From SZUA-181 sp964601765 (GTDB taxonomy: Bacteria; Pseudomonadota; Zetaproteobacteria; Mariprofundales; Mariprofundaceae), in the NCBI GenBank assembly GCA_964601765.1, contig CAZROR010000003.1, forward strand, positions 1-55,845: 55,845 bases of DNA, given 5' to 3'. The position numbers and the translations under genes were made by a program. Numbering within the stretch: position 1 is the stretch's first letter; each line of letters opens with the position of its first letter. Under the pieces are notes generated by a model. It saw only the letters and a list, made by a program, of their open reading frames with translations, searched no databases and was not told where the DNA came from. Positions 17,824 to 26,357 of the stretch are shown here, in pieces.

Positions 17824-17860
17824 GCGCTTGTATGTAAGATAACGGGGAAGCAGCACAGGC

Positions 17861-17973
17861 AAGGGTGGGTGAGAAGCCACGTTCGGGTTCGACAAATCCG
17901 CCGCAGGCGGGTTTGAACGGCCGGCAGGCCGGCCCGAAGGGCGAGGGGCGATAGCCCCGAGTCATCCCACCCT
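17861..17973 (+). repeat. Structured tRNA-derived intergenic element
   Basis: The segment between two copies of the tRNA 3' end is rich in nested inverted repeats. An outer AGGGTGGG (17862-17869) pairs with CCCACCCT (17966-17973). TTCGGG (17882-17887) pairs with CCCGAA (17933-17938). A 9-bp hairpin lies at 17894-17914 (AAATCCGCC, loop GCA, with one G-T pair), a GGCCGG/CCGGCC hairpin near 17919-17932 and GGGGC/GCCCC at 17945-17958. Transcribed behind the tRNA it could fold into a multi-branched RNA. No protein is encoded; spurious reading frames here resemble the familiar false 'GGEGGIRTH' proteins around tRNA-Ser genes. Confidence 0.6.
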
Positions 17974-17987
17974 CTCCGCCAGGTTTT
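17964..17987 (+). repeat. Direct repeat copy 2
   Basis: Exact second copy of the 24-base tRNA-Ser 3' end sequence, 164 bases downstream of the first. No tRNA body precedes it; instead the structured element does. It lies 50 bases before tRNA-Ser(GGA). Confidence 0.85.
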
Positions 17988-18036
17988 ATATCTGTGGTGT
18001 GGAGCCAGCAAACTGGTTTCGGAATGAGCGTGAGCA

Positions 18037-18128
18037 GGAGAGATGACCGAGTGGTTGAAGGTGCACGCCTGGAAAGCGTGTGTACCCCCAAAAGGGTACC
18101 GAGGGTTCGAATCCCTCTCTCTCCGCCA
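18037..18128 (+). tRNA. tRNA-Ser (anticodon GGA)
   Basis: 92 bases with encoded CCA. The acceptor stem is GGAGAGA/TCTCTCC. The anticodon arm CACGC-CTGGAAA-GCGTG gives GGA. A long variable arm with CCC/GGG pairing and the T-arm GAGGG-TTCGAAT-CCCTC complete a class II serine tRNA. Together with the CGA tRNA upstream it forms a small serine-tRNA cluster before the SRP RNA. Confidence 0.96.
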
Positions 18129-18189
18129 GTTTACAGGAGAAGGTGCTGATCTTTTTCCTGCGTACGGTAAATATGATGCTCGTACCGTG

Positions 18190-18217
18190 TTGACAGGGGA
18201 TCAGGCTGTATTTTTGA
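18190..18217 (+). promoter_or_regulatory. Possible sigma-70 promoter for the SRP RNA
   Basis: A perfect TTGACA (-35) lies at 18190-18195. The -10 region is poor: only T-rich sequence around 18208-18217 is found at usual spacing. It is placed about 55-60 bases before the mature SRP RNA end, which would need 5' processing. The RNA could instead be read through from the tRNA genes. Confidence 0.3.
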
Positions 18218-18248
18218 CCAGTTCTGCCGGCAGCCGGCAGGAAAGAAT

Positions 18249-18359
18249 GCCATCCGGGTCGGGCCCCGCACGGCGGGTTCCCGTGAACCCCGTCAGGTCC
18301 GGAAGGAAGCAGCGGCAGCGGGATGCGCGTGCGTTGCGGAACCGTCCGGCCCGGGTGGC
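18249..18359 (+). ncRNA. ffs: 4.5S signal recognition particle RNA (small bacterial type)
   Basis: About 111 bases. The conserved apical domain is present as GGTCCGGAAGGAAGCAGC (18296-18313), which includes the GGAA tetraloop and the Ffh-binding internal loops. The ends pair: GCCATCCGGGTCGG at the 5' side with CCGGCCCGGGTGGC at the 3' side, with two G-U pairs, which sets the boundaries. A T-rich stretch follows near 18369. The RNA binds Ffh to target nascent membrane proteins. It lies just upstream of dnaX, an arrangement seen in many Proteobacteria. Confidence 0.93.
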
Positions 18360-18479
18360 GCTTCTGGGTTTTTCTTCCTCATTCGATTTGCTCACTGAGT
18401 GTCCATGGCATGGATGCCGTGTGGGCTGCCTGCCCTTTGCATGGATGCAATCTTTCAGCGTAGGCCTTACAGTTCCCAC

Positions 18480-20099
18480 ATGAGTTACCAGGTTCTGGCC
18501 CGCCGCTGGCGGCCGCGGCGGTTTTCCGATCTCGTGGGGCAGGATGTCGTTGTCCGCACACTGAAGAATGCGCTTGCCAGCGGGAAACTGGCGCATGCCT
18601 ACCTACTGACCGGTATTCGCGGTGTGGGCAAGACGACCATTGCCCGTTTGCTTGCGATGGCGGTGAACTGTGAACAACGCGAGGATGGTGAGCCGTGCGG
18701 CGAGTGTGCCTCGTGCCAGGCCATCAGCAGCGGCTCAAGCCTTGATGTTCAGGAGATGGATGCAGCCAGCCATACCAAGGTTGAGGAAATGCGCGATATC
18801 CTGGAAACCGTGCGCTATCCATCTGCCGGCCTGAAATGCAAGGTGTACATCATTGATGAGGCGCACATGCTGTCCAGAAGTGCCTTCAACGCACTGTTGA
18901 AAACGCTTGAAGAACCACCCGAGCGCGTCATGTTTGTACTGGCGACAACCGAGGTTGACCGGCTCCCGGTAACCGTGCGTTCGCGTTGCCAGCGGTTTGA
19001 CCTGCGCCGCCTTGGCGCGGATGAAATCGGCGCCTATCTCAGAACTGTGCTCAGGCAAGAGAAAATCGACTGTGAGGAAGAAGGTATCAATGAAATTGCG
19101 CGGGCTGCGGGGGGGAGCGTCCGGGATGCCCTGACGCTGACCGAACGCGTGATGGCCTTCACCGGTACCGGGATTACAGCCGAGGATGTACGCACAGCGC
19201 TCGGGATCATGGACTGGGATCATGTGCTGGCCTTATCCGATGCGATTTTTTCAGGTGACGCGCGAGCGGCACTTGCGTGTTTCCGGGCTGCTGTCAGCAG
19301 TGCATATGCCCCTGCCAGTCTGCTGGCATCACTGGGTGAACTATGGCATCAGCTGGCGTGCAATATGGTTGATTCGGAAATGCTGGAGTCAGGACATAAT
19401 AGCGAGGTGCGGGCCTGGCTAAACCGCTGGACAGACGCATGGGAGGCACAGGCACTGGATTTGCGTTATCAGGTATTGATGCACGGCCTGCGTGATCTTT
19501 CCCTCGTGGATGAATACATGGGGGCGGAAATGCTGGTCATGCGTTTGAGCGGACTGCAGCAAATTTCCCGGCCTAAAAAAAAACTGACTGAGATCACGAC
19601 AGATGCAGAAATAAAAGAACAAGATGCTGCTGTAGATGGTCGGGCTGATGTTCCGCATGATAAGCTGGCGGATGAGCCGGTGCTGCCGCTGGATTCGGAA
19701 CAGGAGCCACGAAAAGGTTTCTCCTGCTGGGAGGATGCCGTCAGGGCCTACGCCGATATCAGGCCCGGTGTTGCTGCCATGCTTGAACATGTTTTGTGTG
19801 AGGATTTTGGTACCAAGGTGCGACTGGCGCTGGATACACATCAGCAGCAGGCGATTGCCCAGTCGGATCGGCTTGCCTTTGCGGAGTGGCTTGGTCGTGA
19901 GGTGCACTGGGAGCCGAGGGCTGATCAGGAAGGTGAGACTCTGTCTGAGGTCAAGGCGAGACAGGCGACACAACTGCATCAGCAGCTCTGGCAGGCGGCC
20001 GAGAGCGAGCCCCATGTAGGGCTGTTGATCCGGGAGCTGGGAGCAAAGCTTGTTGATGTGCGGCCACCGGGCACGGAAGAGACGACAGCACAGAAGTAA
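18480..20099 (+). CDS. dnaX: DNA polymerase III subunits tau/gamma
   Basis: 539 residues from ATG 18480 (MSYQVLARRWRP), the family's usual start; the open frame before it overlaps the SRP RNA tail. It is the clamp-loader motor that also tethers the polymerase cores. Visible are Walker A GIRGVGKT (45-52), zinc cysteines C64, C73, C76 and C79, 'IIDEAHMLS' (Walker B) and the sensor 'TTEVDRLPVTVRSRCQRF'. Domain III ends near 350. After it comes a run of nine A (codons 366-368) at which slippage in either direction would end the protein almost at once, giving a gamma-like form. The rest (370-539) is the tau-specific part, divergent as usual. ybaB starts 25 bases downstream. Confidence 0.95.
   Translation: MSYQVLARRWRPRRFSDLVGQDVVVRTLKNALASGKLAHAYLLTGIRGVGKTTIARLLAMAVNCEQREDGEPCGECASCQAISSGSSLDVQEMDAASHTKVEEMRDILETVRYPSAGLKCKVYIIDEAHMLSRSAFNALLKTLEEPPERVMFVLATTEVDRLPVTVRSRCQRFDLRRLGADEIGAYLRTVLRQEKIDCEEEGINEIARAAGGSVRDALTLTERVMAFTGTGITAEDVRTALGIMDWDHVLALSDAIFSGDARAALACFRAAVSSAYAPASLLASLGELWHQLACNMVDSEMLESGHNSEVRAWLNRWTDAWEAQALDLRYQVLMHGLRDLSLVDEYMGAEMLVMRLSGLQQISRPKKKLTEITTDAEIKEQDAAVDGRADVPHDKLADEPVLPLDSEQEPRKGFSCWEDAVRAYADIRPGVAAMLEHVLCEDFGTKVRLALDTHQQQAIAQSDRLAFAEWLGREVHWEPRADQEGETLSEVKARQATQLHQQLWQAAESEPHVGLLIRELGAKLVDVRPPGTEETTAQK
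19575..19591 (+). promoter_or_regulatory. A9 slippery site in dnaX (programmed frameshift or transcriptional slippage)
   Basis: Nine consecutive A at 19575-19583 encode Lys366-368 as AAA AAA AAA. A -1 shift reads ACT GAC TGA and stops at 19591, giving a product of about 370 residues. A +1 shift reads TGA at once (19585-19587). A9 is the length known for transcriptional slippage in Thermus dnaX; E. coli uses a translational A6G site. I see no convincing downstream stem-loop or internal ribosome-site stimulator, which favours RNA polymerase slippage. Confidence 0.65.
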
Positions 20100-20124
20100 C
20101 TCCGGAAGAAAAACAGGGGGTTTG

Positions 20125-20442
20125 ATGGTGAAACTTGGTCAGATGATGCAGCAGGCCAGACGCATGCAGGAACAGCTTCAGCAGATGCAGGCGGAGCTGG
20201 CACAGATGGAGGTTACCGGTGAGGCCGGGGGCGGCATGGTAAAGGCGACGGTGAGCGGGGATCGCATTGTGCGCATGGTGCGGATTGATGATACCGCCTG
20301 GGCGGAGCATGATCGCGAGCTGATCGAGGATATGGTGACTGCCGCTGTGAATGCGGCCCTCAGAGGTGTGGAGGAAAAGGCAAAGGAGAAACAGCAGGAG
20401 ATGTTTGCGGGACTGCCGCTACCACCGGGTTTCTCTCTTTGA
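20125..20442 (+). CDS. ybaB: Nucleoid-associated protein YbaB/EbfC
   Basis: 105 residues. It opens MVKLGQMMQQARRMQEQLQQ, the N-terminal helix with the Met/Gln-rich coiled pattern of the family, then 'VTGEAGGGMVKATVSGDRIVRMV' for the beta-sheet and a C-terminal helix. It forms a small dimeric DNA-binding protein. It sits between dnaX and recR, the standard order. The start at 20125 agrees with the conserved N-terminus; the open frame upstream overlaps dnaX. Its stop overlaps the TTG start of recR by 3 bases. Confidence 0.94.
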   Translation: MVKLGQMMQQARRMQEQLQQMQAELAQMEVTGEAGGGMVKATVSGDRIVRMVRIDDTAWAEHDRELIEDMVTAAVNAALRGVEEKAKEKQQEMFAGLPLPPGFSL

Positions 20443-21062
20443 TTACATCTTCCGCATGGTTGCCTGCGCCATTGGCGCGCGTTGTTGAAATGCTGGGAGG
20501 GTTTCCCGGCATCGGCCCGAAAACAGCCATGCGCCTGAGCCTTTATTTGCTGGGCAGACCGGCCGGAGAAGCGGCTGAGCTGGCCGCAGCCATTGCCGCG
20601 CTGCACCGGCATGTGAAGTTTTGCGATCAGTGCGGCTGCTTTGCCGAGCACGATACCTGCTATTTCTGCGACAGCACGAAACGGGATCGTGGCATCATCT
20701 GCGTGGTCGAACAACCCGTTGATGTGCTGATTCTTGAGCGGGGGGGGTTTGATGGCGCCTATCACGTGTTGCATGGCCGCCTGTCTCCTGTCGACGGCAT
20801 CGGGCCTGAGCAACTGCGGCTCAGGGCGCTGGATGCACGGGTTGCCGGGGGTGAAGTGCGGGAGATGATCCTGGCGACGAGTGCTACCGTGGATGGTGAA
20901 GCTACTGCGCACTATTTGTCCCGGCGCTATGCCGGAACTTCTGTTAGGATTTCCCGCATTTCCCGGGGAGTGCCGGAGGGGAGCGAGCTTGAATATCTGG
21001 ATGAACACACGCTTCACCGAGCGGTGATACAGCGAGTGGTGTGGACTGAGCATGAGAACTGA
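20439..21062 (+). CDS. recR: Recombination mediator protein RecR
   Basis: 207 residues from a TTG start that overlaps the ybaB stop, so it is translated by coupling. It acts with RecF/RecO to load RecA on gapped DNA. Domains in order: helix-hairpin-helix 'LGGFPGIGPKTAMRLSLYLL' near 19-38, a four-cysteine zinc finger 'CDQCGCFAEHDTCYFC' near 60-76, a Toprim domain with 'ICVVEQPVDVLILER' and 'PVDGIGPEQL', and a C-terminal Walker-like segment 'ISRISRGVPEGSELEYLDEHTL'. The length is slightly above the usual 200. Confidence 0.95.
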   Translation: MITSSAWLPAPLARVVEMLGGFPGIGPKTAMRLSLYLLGRPAGEAAELAAAIAALHRHVKFCDQCGCFAEHDTCYFCDSTKRDRGIICVVEQPVDVLILERGGFDGAYHVLHGRLSPVDGIGPEQLRLRALDARVAGGEVREMILATSATVDGEATAHYLSRRYAGTSVRISRISRGVPEGSELEYLDEHTLHRAVIQRVVWTEHEN

Positions 21063-21077
21063 CAGGATGATGGCAGC

Positions 21078-22424
21078 ATGAAAATAACAATTTTTGGCAG
21101 CGGTTACGTTGGTTTGGTCACAGGCACCTGCCTGGCTGAAGTCGGCAATGATGTGCTTTGCATGGATGTTGATGCAGAGAAGGTGGCCAAGTTAAACCAG
21201 GGCGTGGTACCGATTCATGAACCTGGCCTGGACAAGATGATCCGTCATAACCGTGAGTCGGGAAGGCTACGCTTTACAACGGATACCGGTGAGGCCGTAG
21301 AGTACGGGCTGTATCAGTTTATCGCTGTCGGTACTCCTCCTGATGAGGATGGCTCGGCTGACATGCGACATGTAACAGCAGTTGCTGAAAGTATTGCCCG
21401 GCATATGACGGAGTACAGGCTGGTCATCAACAAATCCACGGTTCCTGTAGGGACTGCTGAGATGGTTGCAGCGCGTATCAGTGCCGTACTTGCGCAGCGG
21501 GGCGTGGATGTACGCTTTGACGTGGTTTCGAATCCCGAATTTCTGAAAGAAGGGGCGGCGATAGATGATTTCATGAAGCCTGACCGCATTATCGTCGGTT
21601 CAGATGACACGCGGGCAGAGCGGCTTATGCGCCGGCTTTATGCACCATTCAACCGGAATCACGATCGCCTGATTCATATGGATATCCGTTCAGCCGAGCT
21701 GACCAAGTATGCCGCCAATGCGATGCTGGCCACAAAAATCAGCTTTATGAATGAGTTGGCGAACGTGGCCGAGCGGGTTGGTGCGGATATTGAGCGTGTG
21801 CGCATCGGTATCGGCTCGGATCCCCGTATCGGCTACCAGTTCATTTATCCGGGTTGCGGCTATGGCGGGTCATGCTTTCCGAAGGATGTGAAGGCGCTTG
21901 CGCACACGGCCGCACAGGCGGGCTATGATGCACAGCTTTTGCGGGCGGTTGAGACGGTAAACGAGCGACAGAAGCGGTTGCTGTTTGAAAAAATCAACAG
22001 GCATTTCGAGGGCAAGCTTGCCGGTAAGACTGTTGCCCTGTGGGGGCTGGCATTCAAGCCGGGCACGGACGATATGCGGGAGGCTCCGAGTCGCACACTG
22101 ATGGAGGCGCTGTGGGCCGCGGGTGCACATGTCCGCGCCTTTGATCCTGTTGCCATGCCGGAAACCGAGCGGATTTATGGCCGGCGTGATGCACTCACAC
22201 TTTGTCATTCCCCCGCCGAGACACTCCAGGGTGCGGATGCGCTGGCGATTGTCACGGAGTGGAAAATCTTTCGCAGCCCCGATTTTGAGATGATCCGTGA
22301 TACGTTGAAAAGCCCCGTGGTGTTTGATGGCCGTAATCTGTATGACACGGAGCAAATGCAGGATGTGGGCATCGTTTACTACGCCATTGGCCGCGGGCAG
22401 ACACAGCAGGAGGCCGAAGGGTGA
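21078..22424 (+). CDS. ugd: UDP-glucose 6-dehydrogenase
   Basis: 448 residues. It oxidises UDP-glucose to UDP-glucuronate with two NAD+. Seen are the N-terminal Rossmann motif GSGYVGLVTGTCLAEVG (7-23), 'NKSTVPVGTAE' near 118, 'NPEFLKEGAAIDDF' near 155, the catalytic cysteine in 'GGSCFPKD' near 262 and the C-terminal 'ALWGLAFKPGTDDMREAPS' near 322. It starts 15 bases after recR and opens the sugar-nucleotide block. UDP-glucuronate would feed exopolysaccharide, capsule or lipid A/LPS sugars. Confidence 0.95.
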   Translation: MKITIFGSGYVGLVTGTCLAEVGNDVLCMDVDAEKVAKLNQGVVPIHEPGLDKMIRHNRESGRLRFTTDTGEAVEYGLYQFIAVGTPPDEDGSADMRHVTAVAESIARHMTEYRLVINKSTVPVGTAEMVAARISAVLAQRGVDVRFDVVSNPEFLKEGAAIDDFMKPDRIIVGSDDTRAERLMRRLYAPFNRNHDRLIHMDIRSAELTKYAANAMLATKISFMNELANVAERVGADIERVRIGIGSDPRIGYQFIYPGCGYGGSCFPKDVKALAHTAAQAGYDAQLLRAVETVNERQKRLLFEKINRHFEGKLAGKTVALWGLAFKPGTDDMREAPSRTLMEALWAAGAHVRAFDPVAMPETERIYGRRDALTLCHSPAETLQGADALAIVTEWKIFRSPDFEMIRDTLKSPVVFDGRNLYDTEQMQDVGIVYYAIGRGQTQQEAEG

Positions 22425-22475
22425 CGGGTTGCGGAAAGGCTGGCCAGCCACTCAGGTCACGGGTGGACGGGTAGC

Positions 22476-24428
22476 GTGTCGCCACTGGAAAGAATCAAGA
22501 TGTACAGCCGCAAGACTGCGGGTGCTTTTGTCCACGACATGTGTTGGGTACCTGTGGCCATGTTGCTGGCCTACTGGGTGCGCTTCAATCTGGCGATGAT
22601 TCCGCAACCATACTGGCATGGTATGGGTGTGATGCTGGTAGCTGCCGTCCCCATTCAGGCAGCGGTATTCTGGCAGTTCGGGCTGTATCGCGGTCTCTGG
22701 CGTTTTGCCTCGATGGCGGATTTGCGGCGTATCCTCCAATCCGTTGGCCTGGGTGCCCTGCTGACGGTGCTGGCCGTGTTTGTGCTTCAGCGGCTGGAAG
22801 GTGTGCCTCGCTCCGTGCTGATTCTTTATCCGATGTTTCTGTCCCTGGGCCTTGCTGCGCCGAGGCTGCTTTACCGCTGGCTGAAGGAGCGGCGGTTGCA
22901 GAATGTGGGCGGTGGCCGCACACGTGCTCTTGTCGTTGGAGCCGGCCGGGCCGGAGAGCTTCTGGTACGTGATTTGCTGAAAGGTGGTAGCTATATGCCG
23001 GTCGGGTTTCTGGACGATGATCCGGACAAGCAGGAAAAGGAAATCCACGGTGTGCGTGTATTGGCTCCGCTGTCTGGGCTGGCGGAACAGGTTCGGAGAC
23101 GGGATGTGGACGTTGTGATGTTCGCCATGCCCTCGGCCAGGCCCGCGGTCTGGCGTCATCTTGTACAGGTGTGCAGCGATCTGCACGTGCAGTTCCGTAC
23201 CCTGCCCTCACCTGCTGAGCTGGCTGATGGCCGGGTGGAGGTATCGCGCCTGCGCAGCGTCAGAATCGAGGATCTGCTTGGACGCGATCCGGTGGCACCG
23301 AACAAGGCGCTGCTTGCGCGGTGCATCCGCGGTAAGACGGTGATGGTCACGGGTGCCGGCGGCTCTATCGGTAGTGAGCTCTGCCGCCAGATTATACGCC
23401 AGGCGCCGGCGACCATGATTCTGTTTGAGAAAAATGAGTATGCCCTGTACCAGATTGAGCAGGAGCTTGTTTCGCGGGATGGTACCGATACGGTGGAGAT
23501 CGTTCCGGTACTTGGCTCCGTGCATCATCGCAACAGGGTGGAAAAGGTCTGCCGCACGTTTGGGGTACAGACCGTCTATCATGCCGCGGCCTACAAACAT
23601 GTGCCGATTGTCGAGTGCAATCCGATTGAGGCTGTGCATAACAACATTTTCGGGACGCTGCATACGACTCAGGCAGCACTTGCTGCCGGTGTGGAGACGT
23701 TCGTACTGATCTCCACGGATAAGGCGGTACGGCCCACAAACGTCATGGGGGCCACGAAGCGCTTTGCCGAGCTGGTGCTGCAGGGCCTGAACGCACGTGA
23801 GGAGGAATGCAGTACGCGCCTTTGCATGGTGCGATTCGGAAACGTGATTGGCTCCTCCGGCTCAGTAGTGCCCCTTTTCAGAAAACAGATCAGGGATGGT
23901 GGCCCCGTGACGGTGACACATCCGGAGATCACCCGCTTTTTCATGACAATACCGGAGGCTGCGCAGCTCGTCATACAGGCTGGAGCGATGTGTCGGGGTG
24001 GCGATGTGTTTGTACTGGACATGGGTACCCCGGTGCGCATCTCGGAGCTGGCCCGCCGCATGATTCAGCTCAGCGGCCTGACAGTAAAGGATGCCGATCA
24101 TCCGGACGGAGATATTGAAATCCGCTATACGGGCCTGCGGCCGGGCGAAAAGCTCTACGAGGAGTTGCTTGTTGGCGAACATGTGGCCGGTACGGAGCAC
24201 CCGCTGATTATGCGGGCAGATGAGATCAGCCTGCCATGGTCCCAGGTTGCGGGGCTGCTGGAACGACTGGAAAAGGCATCACGAGCATTCGATTATCAGC
24301 TCGTACGGCAGCTGTTGCAGGAGGCAGTAGCCGGCTATCAGCCGCAGTGTGGAATCCGGGATCATGTCTGGCTCAGAAGCAGCACTGTACGGCTACAGGG
24401 CAAGGTGACGAAGCTGGCTATCAGATAG
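22476..24428 (+). CDS. Membrane NDP-sugar 4,6-dehydratase (CapD/WbpM/PglF-like)
   Basis: 650 residues. Four N-terminal membrane helices (about 12-115) precede a CoA-binding-like domain ('ALVVGAGRAGELLVRDL' near 150) and a C-terminal short-chain dehydrogenase domain with 'TGAGGSIGSELCRQI' near 292. The usual YxxxK is replaced by 'MGATKR', the Met-containing triad typical of WbpM/PglF UDP-GlcNAc 4,6-dehydratases. Such enzymes make the keto sugar for bacillosamine, QuiNAc or FucNAc. The annotated start is GTG 22476; ATG 22500 (MYSRK) is an alternative. It lies 51 bases after ugd. Confidence 0.93.
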   Translation: MSPLERIKMYSRKTAGAFVHDMCWVPVAMLLAYWVRFNLAMIPQPYWHGMGVMLVAAVPIQAAVFWQFGLYRGLWRFASMADLRRILQSVGLGALLTVLAVFVLQRLEGVPRSVLILYPMFLSLGLAAPRLLYRWLKERRLQNVGGGRTRALVVGAGRAGELLVRDLLKGGSYMPVGFLDDDPDKQEKEIHGVRVLAPLSGLAEQVRRRDVDVVMFAMPSARPAVWRHLVQVCSDLHVQFRTLPSPAELADGRVEVSRLRSVRIEDLLGRDPVAPNKALLARCIRGKTVMVTGAGGSIGSELCRQIIRQAPATMILFEKNEYALYQIEQELVSRDGTDTVEIVPVLGSVHHRNRVEKVCRTFGVQTVYHAAAYKHVPIVECNPIEAVHNNIFGTLHTTQAALAAGVETFVLISTDKAVRPTNVMGATKRFAELVLQGLNAREEECSTRLCMVRFGNVIGSSGSVVPLFRKQIRDGGPVTVTHPEITRFFMTIPEAAQLVIQAGAMCRGGDVFVLDMGTPVRISELARRMIQLSGLTVKDADHPDGDIEIRYTGLRPGEKLYEELLVGEHVAGTEHPLIMRADEISLPWSQVAGLLERLEKASRAFDYQLVRQLLQEAVAGYQPQCGIRDHVWLRSSTVRLQGKVTKLAIR

Positions 24429-24462
24429 GCACGCATGGGAGCAGGGGCTTAAGGGTGAACGT

Positions 24463-25335
24463 ATGAAAGGTATTATTCTGGCCGGAGGTGCCGGCACCCG
24501 GCTTTATCCGCTGACCCTGGCAGTCAGCAAACAGCTGATGCCCGTTTACGACAAACCGATGGTATATTACCCACTGTCCACGCTGATGCTGGCAGGCATC
24601 CGGGATGTGTTGCTGATTTCAACACCACGCGACCTGCCACTTTTCAGGAAGCTTCTGGGTGATGGCAGGCAATGGGGGATTGAGATTTCGTATGCGGAGC
24701 AGGCCAGACCCGAAGGCCTGCCACAGGCCTTCTCCATCGGCAGGGACTTTATTGGTACCGAGCCTGTGGCGCTTATCCTTGGGGACAACATCTTTTTTGG
24801 ACAGGGGCTTGTTGAAAAGCTCCAGCTTGCTGCCGCCCGCCATGCAGGGGCAACTATTTTCTCCTACTGGGTCAGGTCGCCCGAGCGCTACGGCGTGGTT
24901 GAATTTGACCGGCATGGCCGGCCGGTATCCATTGCGGAAAAACCTGCCGAGCCGAGATCCAACTATGCCATTACAGGGCTGTATTTTTTCGACAACGATG
25001 TGATGGGTATTGCGGCATCTCTTTCTCCGTCAAGGAGGGGGGAGACGGAAATCACGGACGTGATCCGGGCCTATCTGGACAGTGGCACGCTGCACGTTGA
25101 ACGGCTGGGCCGGGGGATGGCATGGCTGGATACGGGCACCTATGACTCGCTGCAGGCTGCTGCAAATTATATTCAGGTGATTGAGCAACGGCAGGGGCTG
25201 AAGATTGCGTGTCCGGAGGAAGTAGCCTGGACCATGGGCTTCATTGATGATGAGCAGATAACAAGGCTGGCCGCCCCACTGATGCAAAGCGGGTACGGAG
25301 AGTACCTTCTATCGCTGCTGAGTCAGGAGGGCTGA
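24463..25335 (+). CDS. rfbA: Glucose-1-phosphate thymidylyltransferase
   Basis: 290 residues, the usual RmlA length. It makes dTDP-glucose from dTTP and glucose-1-phosphate. The nucleotide-binding start 'MKGIILAGGAGTRLYPLT' and 'SKQLMPVYDKPMVYYPLSTLMLAG' are complete, as are 'LGDNIFFGQGL' and 'VEFDRHGRPVSIAEKP'. Its last base overlaps the rfbB start codon, so the two are coupled. Confidence 0.96.
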   Translation: MKGIILAGGAGTRLYPLTLAVSKQLMPVYDKPMVYYPLSTLMLAGIRDVLLISTPRDLPLFRKLLGDGRQWGIEISYAEQARPEGLPQAFSIGRDFIGTEPVALILGDNIFFGQGLVEKLQLAAARHAGATIFSYWVRSPERYGVVEFDRHGRPVSIAEKPAEPRSNYAITGLYFFDNDVMGIAASLSPSRRGETEITDVIRAYLDSGTLHVERLGRGMAWLDTGTYDSLQAAANYIQVIEQRQGLKIACPEEVAWTMGFIDDEQITRLAAPLMQSGYGEYLLSLLSQEG

Positions 25336-26357
25336 TGCCAGCCCATTCGGCACGACGCATGCTGGTAACGGGCGGGGCTGGGTTTATTGGCAGCAACTTC
25401 GTGCGTCATATGCTGGCTACGGACCCGGATATTTTTATCGTCAACCTTGATGCACTGACATACGCGGGTTCGCCAAACAACCTTGCTGCACTGCCGGATG
25501 CTGCGCGGCATGTACTCGTTGAAGGCGACATCACGGATGAAAGACTTGTGAGCAGGCTTTTCTCCGAACATGGGGTGGATACGGTTGTACACTTCGCTGC
25601 CGAATCGCATGTCGATCGCTCCATTGCCGGCCCGGCTGCATTTGTCCGTACGAATGTCGTCGGTACCTACACCTTGCTGGAAGTGGCGCGTCGTCACTGG
25701 CTTGATGCGGCAAGCTCTTCTCTCCGGGCAGACTTTCGCTTCCACCATATCTCCACGGATGAGGTGTATGGGAGCCTGTCTCCGGATGCGCCCGCCTTCA
25801 CGGAGGGCTCGCCGTATGCGCCAAACTCTCCATATTCCGCTACGAAGGCAGGATCCGATCACCTTGTCCGTGCCTATCACCGGACCTATGGCCTGCCGGT
25901 AACAACGAGTAACTGCTCGAACAACTACGGTCCCTATCAGCATACCGAAAAGTTTATTCCGACGGTCATTCACGCCTGCGTCAGGCAGCAACCCATCCCC
26001 GTTTATGGTGACGGGGGCAATGTGCGTGACTGGCTTTATGTCGAGGATCATTGCCGGGGCATCGAGGCGGTCATCCGATATGGCGCCTTGGGAGAAGTGT
26101 ACAACATAGGCGGTGGGTGCGAGTGTGCCAATATCGACATCGCTCGTCAGATTTGCGTCCTGATGGATGAGTATCGGCCCGCCGGTCAGCCACATGATCG
26201 CCTGATTTCCTTTGTTCAGGATCGGCCGGGTCATGATTGGCGCTATGCCATTGACGCCAGCAAGATAAGGCGTGATCTCGACTGGCGACCGACCGTGTCC
26301 TTTGAGACGGGTATCCGCAAGACTATTGAGTGGTATCTGGAAAGGTTGTCGACATGA
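25335..26357 (+). CDS. rfbB: dTDP-glucose 4,6-dehydratase
   Basis: 340 residues. An extended SDR with 'VTGGAGFIGSNFVRHML' (about 11-27), 'HISTDEVYGSL' with the active-site Asp-Glu pair, and the catalytic 'YSATKAGSDHLV'. It turns dTDP-glucose into dTDP-4-keto-6-deoxyglucose. The usual partners rfbC and rfbD for dTDP-rhamnose are not in this window, so the product may go to another deoxysugar or the genes lie elsewhere. It overlaps rfbA by one base and manC by four bases (ATGA). Confidence 0.95.
   Translation: MPAHSARRMLVTGGAGFIGSNFVRHMLATDPDIFIVNLDALTYAGSPNNLAALPDAARHVLVEGDITDERLVSRLFSEHGVDTVVHFAAESHVDRSIAGPAAFVRTNVVGTYTLLEVARRHWLDAASSSLRADFRFHHISTDEVYGSLSPDAPAFTEGSPYAPNSPYSATKAGSDHLVRAYHRTYGLPVTTSNCSNNYGPYQHTEKFIPTVIHACVRQQPIPVYGDGGNVRDWLYVEDHCRGIEAVIRYGALGEVYNIGGGCECANIDIARQICVLMDEYRPAGQPHDRLISFVQDRPGHDWRYAIDASKIRRDLDWRPTVSFETGIRKTIEWYLERLST

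Noticed and set aside
16956..18011. Open frame of 351 residues on the minus strand across accA and tRNA-Ser(CGA)
   Set aside because: It is antisense to accA, crosses a tRNA gene and the repeat element, and contains the 'GGEGGIRTH' text typical of false proteins predicted over tRNA-Ser.
17818..18036. Integrated mobile element with integrase at the tRNA-Ser repeat
   Set aside because: Only 164 bases separate the repeats and no integrase or other gene is present, so at most it is a remnant or a structural repeat.
18399..18479. Upstream start for dnaX
   Set aside because: The extra residues have no family match and the conserved MSYQVLARRWRP begins at 18480.
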